From assembly GCF_029962835.1 (NCBI RefSeq), contig NC_080578.1, positions 102,651,759-102,715,758 on the forward strand: a stretch of DNA of 64,000 nucleotides, in the 5' to 3' direction. Shown here piece after piece: positions 44,733 through 53,047 of the stretch. The number at the start of each line of letters is the position of its first letter. Position 1 is the stretch's first letter. A program made the translations under genes and the position numbers. This DNA comes from Magnolia sinica. Its lineage: Eukaryota > Streptophyta > Magnoliopsida > Magnoliales > Magnoliaceae. The notes under the pieces were generated by a model. It worked only from the letters and a program-made list of their open reading frames with translations. It searched no databases and was not told where the DNA came from.

Positions 44733-47532
44733 TGGTGAAATGTTCACATGGGAACCAAATGGTCCATTGGATGAATCACCTCATAAAACCCCCACAGCTC
44801 AGAAGTTAGTCTGATCTAAAAACCTGGTGGGCCATAACAAAGCGAGAGGTAATTTCTTCCTTTGATTTGCCTCTCACTTCACTATGGCCCACTAGATTAT
44901 TGGATCGGGCTAAGTTTTGGGCTGTAGGGGTTTTATGAGGTGACTCATCTAGTGGACCGTTCGGATTACATATACACATAATGTGAGATGAGTTTTCAAA
45001 AAGTGCCCACAAGTTCTCGTGAGAACCGGTTCCCAGGTGAGCAAGCATAAATATATCCAAATTGCAATTATTGCTTGTCAAAGTTTAACCACATACCGCA
45101 AGGTGATGTCTTCAAGATTGCCGATTGGTGTGGCTACAAGATACAAACCAGATCTCAAAGGACCCTGCAAATTTGTCAGACAACAACAATAAGGTAAATA
45201 TTTTAAAAGCAGAAACTCCCAGATTCGAAAGAACTGCATAACACTTTTCATCTACATTTTCATAGTTCCATGAATCCCCACAATCAATCAAGCCATATCA
45301 ACATCTTGCTCAAATAACCATGGGTTTGTCTTCAACTGCTAGACCAAAAAATTTGAGCCTTGCATGCATAAGAAAACATTTGAAATTGTCTATTTTATCA
45401 TAGTTAATGGTGCCGTTAATTGTAAACGCAATGAACAGATTGAAGAAGTATAAGTATATCATGTACGGAGCACCTAAAATCATGAATTAGAAAAAGAAAC
45501 GACTTAAAGCAGGTTGCATGTCACTAAACTAAAATCCTGTGAATCCACTAACCTGTGGTGGACCCTTTTTGGATTTGTATTTACTTCTATAAGGAGACAT
45601 TTTATTGAGAAGAAAAGGAATAACAAGACACAATAGAACCAAAGAGGGGTGAGATAAAGGCATAGCAGCTTTCCAACCATCAAAAGGACCAGACATTTGA
45701 TTGCTTTTGGCTACACTTCATCCACGATGGGACCCATATTTTCAACAGTTTGATAGATGGAAGGAAATAAAAATTAATAAAATAAATGGACCAAAGGCCG
45801 TGATTGTGGGGTTTACCTTGATGTATGTTTTATATATCCACACCATTCATCAGTTTTGCCAGCTCAATTTTATTTTTATTTTTAGAAGTAACGGCAATAT
45901 ATTAAAAAAGAGAAAGAGCATACAAACAGGGCCTGCTGAGATAGCAGAACCGAAAGCCTACAAACCTAAAAACAGAAGATTATAGTCCTTAAGACCCATT
46001 ACATTAACCACCCATTCTATAATCAGATATTTTGCAAATGAACCCACTGCTTGAGCCGAGGTCTGAATGTCATTGAAACATCTATCATTTCTTTCCTTCC
46101 AAACAGCCCACCAAATGGCGAGAATAGCCATCCTCCAGATACGGGATTTGATTTTGCCCATCTTAAAACCATGCCAATATGCTAGCATAGAAGAAGCAGA
46201 GTTCGGAATACATCCACTAACATTGAACCTGATAAAGAAGTCCCGCCAAATCTGGGAAATGAAAGGGCAGAGCACTAGGAGATGATCCACAAACTCATCA
46301 CTACTCATGCAACAAAGGCATATATTAACAAGTTGCATAGCTCTCTTTCTCAAATTGTCAATAGTTAAGATCCGATTTCTAGCTGCCAGCCAACTAAAAC
46401 AGATATATATATATATTTGGGAGGGGGGGCAGACGAATGGAGAAGCCTGAGCTGCTGGGGAAGGGGAGGAAATGAAGAAGATCCCAAGCTCAGGTGGGCC
46501 ACACCATAGGAAACAGTGGTGATTGAATGCCCATCAATAAAAACTTCATGTGGGTCACAAAAGTTTTGGATCAAACTGATATTGTGTTTTCCCTTCATCC
46601 AAGTCATGTGACCTCATCAACAGGTTGGATGGCAAATAAACATTACAGTGGGACCTAGGAAGTTTTTAATGGTGGGCATTCAATCAACACCGTTTCTTGT
46701 GGTGTGGCCCACCTGAAATTTGTATCTACTTCATTTTTGGGCCCATTCCCTAAAATGAGCTGGTAAATCTGATGGATGGCGTAGATATACAAAACGGGCA
46801 TAGATTGCATACCGAGTAAATTCTATGGGGCCCACCGTGATGCATGTGTTTTATTCAGGCCGTCCATCCATTTCACTAGCACATTTTAGGACATGATCCC
46901 AAAATCGAAGCATATCCAAAGCTCAAGTAGGCCACACCACAGAAAAAAGTGGGAATTGAACGCCTACCATTGAAAATTTCTTGGGGACCAAATGGCTAAA
47001 GAAGTTTTGGATCAAGCTGATATTTATGAACAGGTTGGATGAAAAATAAACATCACTGTGGGCCCTAGGAAGGTTTCAATGGTGGATGTCATTATCCCAC
47101 TGTTTCCTGTGGTGTGGCCCACTTGAGCTTTGGATATGCTTCAATTTTGGGCTCATGCCCTGAAATGCGCCGGTAAAACGGATGGACAGTGTGAATAAGA
47201 CACATGCATAACAGTGGGGCCCACAGAGTTTACTCAGTACGCAAGCATATCTTGTGTGGGGCCCACTGTCACAGCCTCACTGAATTGGGGCCCGATTCAA
47301 ATGCAAGAACAAATAATAATAATAATAATAAATAAATAAATGAATTGCAGAGGGGGAGAGAGATAGAGGGCAGCTTCTTCAATGGCTGGAGCTTCGCCCG
47401 CAACTGAATTTCCTCCCCCAAACACCACCTTGAAGTGACTTACTCCCAGTAACCCAACTTACATGGCCAAACGGATAGACAGAGTAGATATAACACTTAT
47501 ATGACAGCGAGCACCGTAGAGCTTAGGGCTGC

Positions 47533-47577
<45 letters not shown>

Positions 47578-47755
47578 CGGATTTTGAAGATTCATCAGAG
47601 GTAGGGTCTGAGGTTTCTCCGGCTTTGCACGAGCGCGAAGAAGAGAAGCGTCGATGAAGAAAGCTTAGAGACGACGTTGATGATGATGCTGCTCGAGCGG
47701 CGAATGCAAGGGCGGGGAGAGAAGGAAGGAAAAGCGTCTGAGGCAGACGGAGCAT
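30876..47755 (-). CDS. Organellar RsmI-type 16S rRNA 2'-O-methyltransferase (9 exons)
   Basis: Bacterial RsmI uses S-adenosylmethionine to 2'-O-methylate C1402 of 16S rRNA at the decoding centre; plant homologs carry an organelle-targeting extension. Nine exons join in consistent phase to a 349-residue protein. Residues 1-59 are rich in Ser, Arg and Ala, like a transit peptide. The tetrapyrrole-methylase fold shows YLVATPIGNLEDITLR (67-82), ILSEDTRHSGKLL (93-105), LISDAGTPGISDPG (141-154) and PIPGPSA (170-176). The C-terminal part has FFVPPHK, CVIAREMTKLHE and FWRGTLGEA (from 257). Introns 3 and 5 are about 115 bases; introns 1, 2, 4, 6 and 8 are 1.7-4.7 kb and hold LINE, RTE, hAT and MITE relics. 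Intron 1 begins with a CT microsatellite. No stop or frameshift is seen in the exons, so the gene looks functional. Plastid versus mitochondrion is not decidable here. Confidence 0.93.
31390..31790 (+). mobile_element. LINE 3' end (L1 type) in RsmI intron 8
   Basis: The plus-strand frame reads RLALLSMLWSIWLERNNSIF followed by a WL-ending block, the conserved tail of plant L1 ORF2. It then runs into a T-rich 3' UTR and an A-rich (AAAAAC)n tail. It is 5'-truncated and antisense to the host gene. Confidence 0.8.
31800..33910 (+). pseudogene. hAT transposase remnant, split by a nested element
   Basis: Upstream part (about 31840-32440): scattered frames match a BED zinc finger (HLTGG, then NVK, C, VPKEI). 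Downstream part (33461-33910): NPHFHNIIEIVQHFGQVVKP and NTVQVVMYNSSAFVKAGKK, then TPCAAYCID, which is the DUF659 region of plant hAT transposases. Many stops and frame changes disrupt it. A 1-kb element with its own 8-bp target duplication sits between the parts. It lies in RsmI intron 8, antisense to that gene. Confidence 0.78.
32448..33452. mobile_element. Nested non-autonomous element with 8-bp target duplication
   Basis: The ends CAATGTTTGAAACATC and GATATTTAAAACATTG are inverted and flanked by CACACCAA (32440-32447) and CACACCAG (33453-33460). It contains an internal direct repeat of about 95 bases at 32761 and 33061 (TTAGAGTGTATG...GGTTGAAGGAA). A sister copy is at 62084-62812. There is no coding capacity; 8-bp duplications suggest hAT mobilisation. 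Confidence 0.75.
34400..35150. other. RsmI intron 8, part without identified features
   Basis: AT-rich intron DNA with A/T runs and a (TAA)n patch near 34955-34970. Nothing else is recognised. Confidence 0.5.
35176..35349 (-). CDS. RsmI-like gene, exon 8
   Basis: 174 bases between GTTAG and GTAATT, coding FWRGTLGEAKEAFSNQQPKG, EITLLIEGKENS and so on to GQSLSM. Phase 0 on both sides. Confidence 0.94.
36000..36042 (-). CDS. RsmI-like gene, exon 7
   Basis: 43 bases between TTTCAG and GTATTG. It completes the Arg codon and encodes QCVIAREMTKLHEQ. Confidence 0.93.
36583..36622. repeat. (GA)n microsatellite in RsmI intron 6
   Basis: About 40 bases of GA dinucleotide, preceded near 36498 by a (GT)n run. 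Confidence 0.93.
36778..37260 (+). mobile_element. RTE-type LINE reverse transcriptase fragment in RsmI intron 6
   Basis: Decayed frames give VPWCMLFVDDIV, the FxDD catalytic box of RTE reverse transcriptase, then GVNAKLEIY, and further on PCFMA and AEMDV segments matching the RTE C-terminus. It is truncated at both ends and full of stops. Confidence 0.72.
37782..37926 (-). CDS. RsmI-like gene, exon 6
   Basis: 145 bases between TTACAG and GTAAAT, coding (V)GFLSKNAGTRRQQMM to FFVPPHKLLQFLEEA and FCDS plus two bases. Confidence 0.94.
38040..38148 (-). CDS. RsmI-like gene, exon 5
   Basis: 109 bases between ATGCAG and GTAATA, coding AKLCVNENIPVVPIPGPSAL to STDEFKF plus one base. Confidence 0.94.
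38719..39370 (+). mobile_element. Tandem pair of LTR-like promoter segments in RsmI intron 4
   Basis: Two near-identical units of about 330 bases start at 38719 and 39049. Each has CATGTGGGAAAGTGGATTG, a TATA-like CTATATAAAAGGGG or GATATAAAAGGGG, and a block ending GTTGCTCCCTGTGGGCAT. A third, diverged copy lies at about 40060-40260. The layout resembles the U3/R region of a Copia-type LTR. No coding part is seen; it is a broken fossil. Confidence 0.5.
39371..42780. other. RsmI intron 4, remainder
   Basis: Contains the third LTR-like copy (40060-40260), a segment starting GGGCCTGTTTAGATAGAATGC near 40890 that looks like a MITE end, and a locally repeated AAGCAGAAA(G)CTAAATGATGATCAG block near 41325 and 41415 around a GT/G run (41376-41405). 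No host exon is expected here because exons 4 and 5 join in phase. Confidence 0.5.
41376..41405. repeat. (GT)n followed by a run of 17 G
   Basis: TGTGTGTGTGTG runs directly into G17. On the transcribed minus strand this is a C run. It could be a collapsed or error-prone stretch of the assembly. Confidence 0.9.
42803..42931 (-). CDS. RsmI-like gene, exon 4
   Basis: 129 bases between TTTTCAG and GTATGC, coding LSYHKFNESQRETT to ISDAGTPGISDPGMEL, the family signature. Confidence 0.95.
43049..43145 (-). CDS. RsmI-like gene, exon 3
   Basis: 97 bases between ATGCAG and GTGAGT. It completes the split Arg codon and encodes ALRILRSADVILSEDTRHSG to IKTPL. Confidence 0.93.
43622..43690 (+). mobile_element. 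RTE LINE 3' end in RsmI intron 2
   Basis: GCCAACCCCAATTAATTGGGATAAGGCTTAG followed by a GATGAT repeat tail is the characteristic 3' terminus of plant RTE elements. Only the terminus is present. Confidence 0.65.
44709..44734. repeat. (TG)n microsatellite
   Basis: About 26 bases of TG, preceded by a C-rich CCCTCCCTCC patch, in RsmI intron 2. Confidence 0.9.
45097..45164 (-). CDS. RsmI-like gene, exon 2
   Basis: 68 bases after a GCAG acceptor and before GTATG, coding GPLRSGLYLVATPIGNLEDI and TL plus two bases. It holds the first SAM-methylase motif. Confidence 0.93.
45865..46375 (-). mobile_element. LINE 3' end (L1 type) in RsmI intron 1
   Basis: The minus-strand frame reads RKRAMQLVNICLCCMSSDEF, VDHLLVLCPF, then IWWAVWKERNDRCF. 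This is the zinc-knuckle-like tail (zf-RVT) and the WxxWKERN block of plant L1 ORF2. It ends in an A-rich tail at about 45865-45880. It is 5'-truncated and lies in the same orientation as the host gene. Confidence 0.85.
46490..46800. mobile_element. Foldback MITE fragment
   Basis: Contains the family blocks AGGTGGGCCACACCATAGGAAACAG, AAAGTTTTGGATCAA and GATGGCGTAGATATAC. The left end is missing. Confidence 0.6.
46806..47250. mobile_element. Foldback MITE, complete, in RsmI intron 1
   Basis: The left end TACCGAGTAAATTCTATGGGGCCCACCGTGATGCATG is mirrored by CATGCATAACAGTGGGGCCCACAGAGTTTACTCAGTACG on the right. Length is about 445 bp, non-coding. It belongs to the GTACTGAGTAAACTC-end subfamily. 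Confidence 0.8.
47538..47575. repeat. (GA)n at the 5' splice site of RsmI intron 1
   Basis: About 38 bases of GA on the plus strand. On the transcript it is a (CU)n tract that begins four bases into intron 1 (GTAC then CTCTCT). Confidence 0.93.
47579..47755 (-). CDS. RsmI-like gene, exon 1 (transit peptide)
   Basis: 59 codons from ATG (47755-47753), MLRLPQTLFLPSLPALAFAA onward, to SDESSKS. The donor is GTACCT followed by a CT tract. The phase is 0, matching the start of exon 2. Confidence 0.85.
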
Positions 47756-47924
47756 GATGTTCTATCGAACAAAAGGCCTAATGCGGGCGGGGCGTTCTTC
47801 TTCCTCTTGGGGGGATGGGGGGTTATTTGATACTCTGGCCGGGTTTGAAGGTTGATACGAAGGCGCTCCGAAATCGTACAAACTCGTAAGATGACACGGT
47901 GAAGCTGAGGAACCGGAGGAAGCA

Positions 47925-48445
47925 GGCCAATGGCTGATGATCGGTGCTATGTGGGCCCCATCATGATGTCATGATGTATGTGTTTCATCTATTCCGTCCA
48001 TCTATTTTTCTAGATCAATTTACGGTAGAACACAAAAAATGAGTTACATCCCAGTCTCAAGTGGACCACATTACTGGAAACAGTGTTGAATGAACTTCGA
48101 CCATTAAAAACTTTTTGGGGGCCATAAAAGTCTTGGATCAAGTTGATCTTTATTTTTTCCCTTAATCTGGATCATTATGATCTAATCAACAGATTGGATG
48201 TCAAATAAACAGTACAGTGGGCCTTAGGAGATTTAAAAAATGTATATCCACTCACAATTATTTTCCTGTGGTGTGGTCCACCTGAGATTTATATCCTCTC
48301 ATTTTTTGGTTCAACATCTAAAATGATATTTAAAAATGAATGAACGGAATGGATGAAACACATACATCATGGTGGGGCCCACAGAGCACCGCCCATCAGC
48401 TCCGGGGCTGGTGTCAGGGGGAGTAGCCAATCCGTTTCCGGAGGA
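47925..48445. mobile_element. Foldback MITE, complete, upstream of the RsmI-like gene
   Basis: The left part GAGGAAGCAGGCCAATGGCT, then GATCGGTGCTATGTGGGCCCC, mirrors the right part GGTGGGGCCCACAGAGCACCGCCC, then AGTAGCCAATCCGTTTCC. This free-standing copy proves that the CCAAT-bearing stretch in the esterase promoters is MITE sequence. It begins about 170 bases upstream of the RsmI start codon and may overlap that promoter. Confidence 0.82.
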
Positions 48446-49117
48446 AGCGGATTGCGTACTGAGTGAACTCTGTGGGTCCACCGTGATTTATGTATTTTAT
48501 TCAATCGTAAGGTTATTCCCATTGTTTCCTGTGTTGTGGTCCATTTAAACCTTAGATATGTTTAAATTTTGGGAGGCCGATTGGCCGTCAGCCTTCTCTA
48601 GCCACGAACGGGCAATTCTGTGGTATCCGTTTATCTATGTTGACCATCCCTTTCCTCGTATCATTTCAATGCATGCTTACAAAAATGAGATACATCCAAC
48701 GTTCAAGTCGTACCACAACACATTATTATTGCATTTAATCCTTTGTGCTTTCAATGCAACCAAGCTTATTATTTAGTGCCCCAGCCGGGGGTGGCTAACA
48801 TGGAGTGTGTGTACTGACATGGGTGTGTACTAATAAGCTGACCCCAAAAAAAAAAAAAAAAAACTTATTATTTAGTGTGGTTCACTTGAGCCGTGGATCC
48901 GCCTCATTTTTGTACTCAATACCATGAGTATATTTACAAAAGAAGAAATTGATATCTAACGCAAGGATAGGATAGCTAAAATACCATGGTATTTCTGGAT
49001 ATGCAATCATTGTGCAATAATAGTATTAATCTCATCTAATGCAATTCAATACTATTTAATCCCATGGACCAAATAGGCCCTAAAGTTATAGGTTCTGAGT
49101 AACTTTTGTGGTGTGAG
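48446..49117. other. Intergenic DNA with MITE fragments
   Basis: A truncated copy of the other foldback subfamily starts at about 48452 (GTACTGAGTGAACTCTGTGGG). A segment ending ACCAAATAGGCCCTA near 49082 looks like an element end. No gene is seen; the plus-strand frame at 48558-48776 shows no domain. Confidence 0.5.
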
Positions 49118-49677
49118 TAGGGGTGTACATGAATCCAGCTCGCTCGACTCGACTCGAAAAAGCTCGATTCGACTTGGTTTGAAGTTGAGTTCGAGCTGAG
49201 TTAAGCTGATTTTTTGAGCTCGAAAATGAGTTCGACTCGAGTTCGAGCAGGCCCTAGCTCAACTTGACTCGGATCGAATCCAACTCGAATCCAGCTCGAA
49301 TCGAACTCGGATCGAACCAGTTCTGTGACTCGATTGCTTTGCCATTGATGTTGGTCACCAAGTATTTGATAAAATGACTCAACGAAGTGTGACTGGTGGT
49401 AAGGAAGGTATGTACATGAAACAAATACCCTTTTTTCTTGGTGTTTCTTGATTTTTATGTTGCTTAGAAGGTGTTTGATAAAATACCTGTAAAACCATTA
49501 TTTCTATTTCACATACAAAGGGATTTTGAAGGTGCAGTCTGGGTGTTTGAGGAAATGCCTCAATGGCGAACTCAGCTCGATCTTGGCTCGAACTCGGCCT
49601 GAGCTATTAACTGGACCGAGCCAAGCCGAGTCGAGCTGAGGCTAGCTCGACTCAGTTGGACTCGATGTACACCCCTA
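49118..49677. mobile_element. hAT-type MITE with 8-bp target duplication
   Basis: Ends TAGGGGTGTACATG and GATGTACACCCCTA, flanked by GGTGTGAG at 49110-49117 and 49678-49685, an exact 8-bp duplication. The arms are rich in GAGCTCGA and ACTCGA words. It has the same terminal sequence as the hAT MITEs at 16561 and 29775, with a different interior. Confidence 0.92.
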
Positions 49678-49689
49678 GGTGTGAGGGTG

Positions 49690-50410
49690 TGTAAATTTTT
49701 TATTTTTTTAAAGGAAAAAGAAAATAATAATAATTAACTCTCTATTTAATTCCATTGAGCTGCAAGATACTTATACACCCAAGAGGAATGATCGGTGTTT
49801 TAGGGCCTGTTTGGTTGTTGAGGAATTATAATCAATGTTTTATAGCCTATTTGGTTGTTGGGGAATTCACTTCCTCGGAGAACATTAAAATTGGCTTGCT
49901 ATAACTTTAAAAATATAAAAATTTGTTTGACACACCAATATTATAGGAAAAGTTGAAAAAAGCTTAAAATTCTATTTAAACTATTTACCTTTAGATGCAT
50001 ACTAAATTCATGAATTTGGCAATTAATGTGTCTGGGTTAGTGTTTATTGATAAATTCACTAATTATCCAATTAGCAAAATGGTCATAAATCATGAACTTT
50101 GCAATTTAAAAAAATAAATAAATTTCACAATTCACAGGTTTGGGAAATCAAGGGATTCCAAAGGCTAACTTGAGAATGTTTCCCCATCCCCCACAAAATG
50201 GCCCACAAAATGGCCATTTTGTTACCATTAGTTTGATGGCCATGATCAGTGATGAGAGTGACATTTGAGATAATTAAGCAATGAATGCAGAACCAACCTA
50301 ATGAAGAGGTCCAAGCAATGACCGAGTTCTACAACTCAGTGATTCAACTAAAAGCTTGTCAGAGTCAACTCGATGAGATTCCAAGCAATGAGTAATTTTA
50401 AGTTACATAC
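49690..50410. other. AT-rich intergenic stretch
   Basis: Contains two adjacent CCTATTTGGTTGTTGGGGAATT-like words near 49805 and 49848, probably MITE remnants. No gene is seen. Confidence 0.5.
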
Positions 50411-50412
50411 TT

Positions 50413-51085
50413 ACACTAGACCATGGTTCTAAAACCCAGTGATTCAACTTGAAACCTGGCCAGTCAACTCAATTCAATAAGCCGAGTCACTAAGAAAAAC
50501 AAGACTCGGTTCTTACTCAGCAAGACTTGTTATCTGGCCAACTCAATTGGCTCGATGCGATGGAACTCACCAAATTATTAGCTTTTTAATTTATTTTTAA
50601 AAAAATAAAAAAATCAAAGTGCTCGTGTCATTGCCAACTTGGCATGCAGTATGCATGTGGGATTGAGATCTTTTTTATATTCATCCACAGCACAAGCATA
50701 CTTCAAAAACCCAAAAACTAGACTCTATGTCGAGGCAGGTGAGGTCAACTCGAACGAGTGACCTGACTCAATAAATAAGATATATTTGATGAGTATAAGC
50801 AATACAAATAAATATTTAAAATTGTTATATATATATATATAAAAGCAAAAGCTTTAACTTGTAGAATGGTGGTAACAAGGTTGTGCTTTCAACACACTGC
50901 CATGAGTTCAGGTCACACCAAGTCATTTTGAGTCAGCCAAGTTGTTGAGCAAACTCAACAAGTCTGGCTGAATTTGGACCGAGTGAAGCTCGTGACTGAC
51001 TTTCTCATAGACTCAGCACAAAATCTTGTCAAGTCAGGTCAACTCGGCCTAGTTTTGAGTCAAGACAGCAGGTTTTAGAACTATG
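50413..51085. repeat. Dispersed GACTCGG-rich repeat with inverted ends
   Basis: The ends ATGGTTCTAAAACCCAG and AGGTTTTAGAACTATG are inverted. The interior is dominated by GTCAACTC and GACTCGG words. A related partial unit precedes it at 50310-50400. Non-coding. Confidence 0.6.
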
Positions 51086-51799
51086 TCCCAAACATGTATT
51101 GCGAACCTAAACACCTTTTAATGTAATTATGAAACATCAAGTTGAGTCTGAGTCTTTGGGTCCACCCGACTGGGCCGAATATCAAGCCGAGCTGAGTTTT
51201 TAGGTTTTTGAACTATGCACCAGACATACTAAAATATAAAATGGAGAAAGCAAACATGCGAAGAAAGTCGAATTGGCACCTGGTTGGCAGTCGAATTATG
51301 ATAATTGAACAATAATCATTTTAATCAAGGAATAAACTAGATCTGCTACAAAATGGCAGAACTGCACTACATCAAGTTACAAATCTTCCCACATATTCAA
51401 GTATTTGAAGGAAAGCAGCAAAGATGTTATCGCAGATCACGCAAGTGCATCTTGACCAAGGTCATGAAAGCCGCCTTTATAAAAATAAAAATACAGGGCT
51501 AGATTATGTTGTTTGTTACTTGTTTTTTCAAATGAGATCTGAACCAATCATCATGCAATCCAATGTGCCATGCGGAAAACTCTGGGGTAAAAGATTCAAC
51601 CACAGTTCCATTGGCCATGCACTTTTTTCCTTTAAAAAAATTGTCAAATCCAAGGGTTGGGATTTGTGTAAAATTTTAGGATTGGCCAATTGAAGGTAGG
51701 CCCACTTGATGATCAGTTGGGATCTCATGCACCAAGCAGACTGACACACATTCAAAGTTCCTTGGAAATAAATATATGGATTTCAATTAGCAATTTGGA

Positions 51800-53047
51800 T
51801 TATCTTTGCACTTCCATTCGACTGTCAGTGCTCCTATGCTGGTCGGGGCTAGTGGTCTCTCCACTGAATATTCCCCATCCCCCTCGTTGGGCCTTATCAG
51901 CATCCTGCCTTTGGTTCTCGGATCTCAGTTTTGGTGGGTCCTGATTACGGCCACTCCCACCTAGGCCAGGACCCTTTGTGATGTTCTCTTCTGCTGGGAT
52001 CCTTCGATCTCCAGATGCAGCAGTTTTTGGTGCACTGAAAATGCCATAACTTGATGCAGACCGTCCTTCCTTTGGATCTGAAGGACCATTCTTTCGGTTT
52101 TCATCAATGCAGGGATCCTTCGATAGCTTCTGTTCTGTAGACAGAGAAGCGGTTGGAACTTGTTGTGGTTGCCATCTTTGATTTAGTGATGCACGGTCTG
52201 GTCGTACCGACTCATTTCTACCTGGGCCCCTGTTATTCACATGGGTTCTTTCAACTTCAGGAGGAAAATCAGCAGGCCAGGCTGGGAATTTAGTTTCGGT
52301 ACCTTGGCTGCTTCTCTCAGTTGGTTTCATAGGCTGGAACCTGGTCTTCAGTTCACTTCTTCCACTATGCCAAGTCTCACCTGGAGTTGAAAGATTAGGG
52401 GGAGTGAACGCTTTGCCGATCTCTACCTTCCCAAATGCTGGTTTTGCTTTCACAGGGTCATCAGGTACAGGTTTCAAAGCTGGAGGGCCAAAACGCAGTT
52501 CAGCACTTGTGCCACTCTCAAATATCTGTCTTTGATTTTTGCCCGACCCATTGGCAATTGAAGTGTCAGGAAGCTTCTGATGCAACAGTTCCGTAATATT
52601 GGTATCTTCCGAAGGACCATCAACACTATCCATTGTTTCATCACTAAAACCAAATACTTTTTCAAAATCATCAGTCCCATCGAAATCTGACCAAGTCGTT
52701 TTTTCGCCGAGGTTGCTTTCAGGCATATCTGCTGGAGCCGTGAGGTGGACTTCAGAAGAATGCAGTGCATCGACTTCTTGATCAGAGAATACATCATGTT
52801 CAGTGTCCAAACCATGCTCAGAAGGATCCGCTTCTTCTTTAATGTGGGGAGGCATCTGGACCGAGCTGGTAATAATGTTTGTTGGCCGTGACGCAGCCAC
52901 CGTGTGAACCTCACTACTCACAGCTTCCACAGTCTTTGCAGGTTTTTTCCCTTTCTTCGTTGGTCCAAACTTGCTGTGTCTGACTAATACATATGCCTGC
53001 CTTTTCTCCACAAATGGACCACTTTCCACAAAAGCAACATCTTCTAT
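51800..53047 (-). CDS. IF3 gene, last exon with long C-terminal extension
   Basis: 416 codons including TAA, after a TTCACAG acceptor. The first 30 residues finish the IF3 domain (IEDVAFVESGPFVEKRQAYV). The rest has a Lys-rich patch (KKGKKPAK), an acidic Ser-rich middle (TTWSDFDGTDDFEKVFGF) and a basic Gln/Pro/Arg-rich end with two copies of an aromatic-GIFS motif, SYGIFSAPK and GWGIFSGE. The longest plant-like coding exon in the window. Confidence 0.9.
   Translation of the reverse strand: MEDVAFVESGPFVEKRQAYVLVRHSKFGPTKKGKKPAKTVEAVSSEVHTVAASRPTNIITSSVQMPPHIKEEADPSEHGLDTEHDVFSDQEVDALHSSEVHLTAPADMPESNLGEKTTWSDFDGTDDFEKVFGFSDETMDSVDGPSEDTNITELLHQKLPDTSIANGSGKNQRQIFESGTSAELRFGPPALKPVPDDPVKAKPAFGKVEIGKAFTPPNLSTPGETWHSGRSELKTRFQPMKPTERSSQGTETKFPAWPADFPPEVERTHVNNRGPGRNESVRPDRASLNQRWQPQQVPTASLSTEQKLSKDPCIDENRKNGPSDPKEGRSASSYGIFSAPKTAASGDRRIPAEENITKGPGLGGSGRNQDPPKLRSENQRQDADKAQRGGWGIFSGETTSPDQHRSTDSRMEVQR

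Noticed and set aside
45701-45985. Plus-strand frame of 94 residues
   Set aside because: It overlaps the A-rich tail and 3' end of a reverse-oriented LINE.
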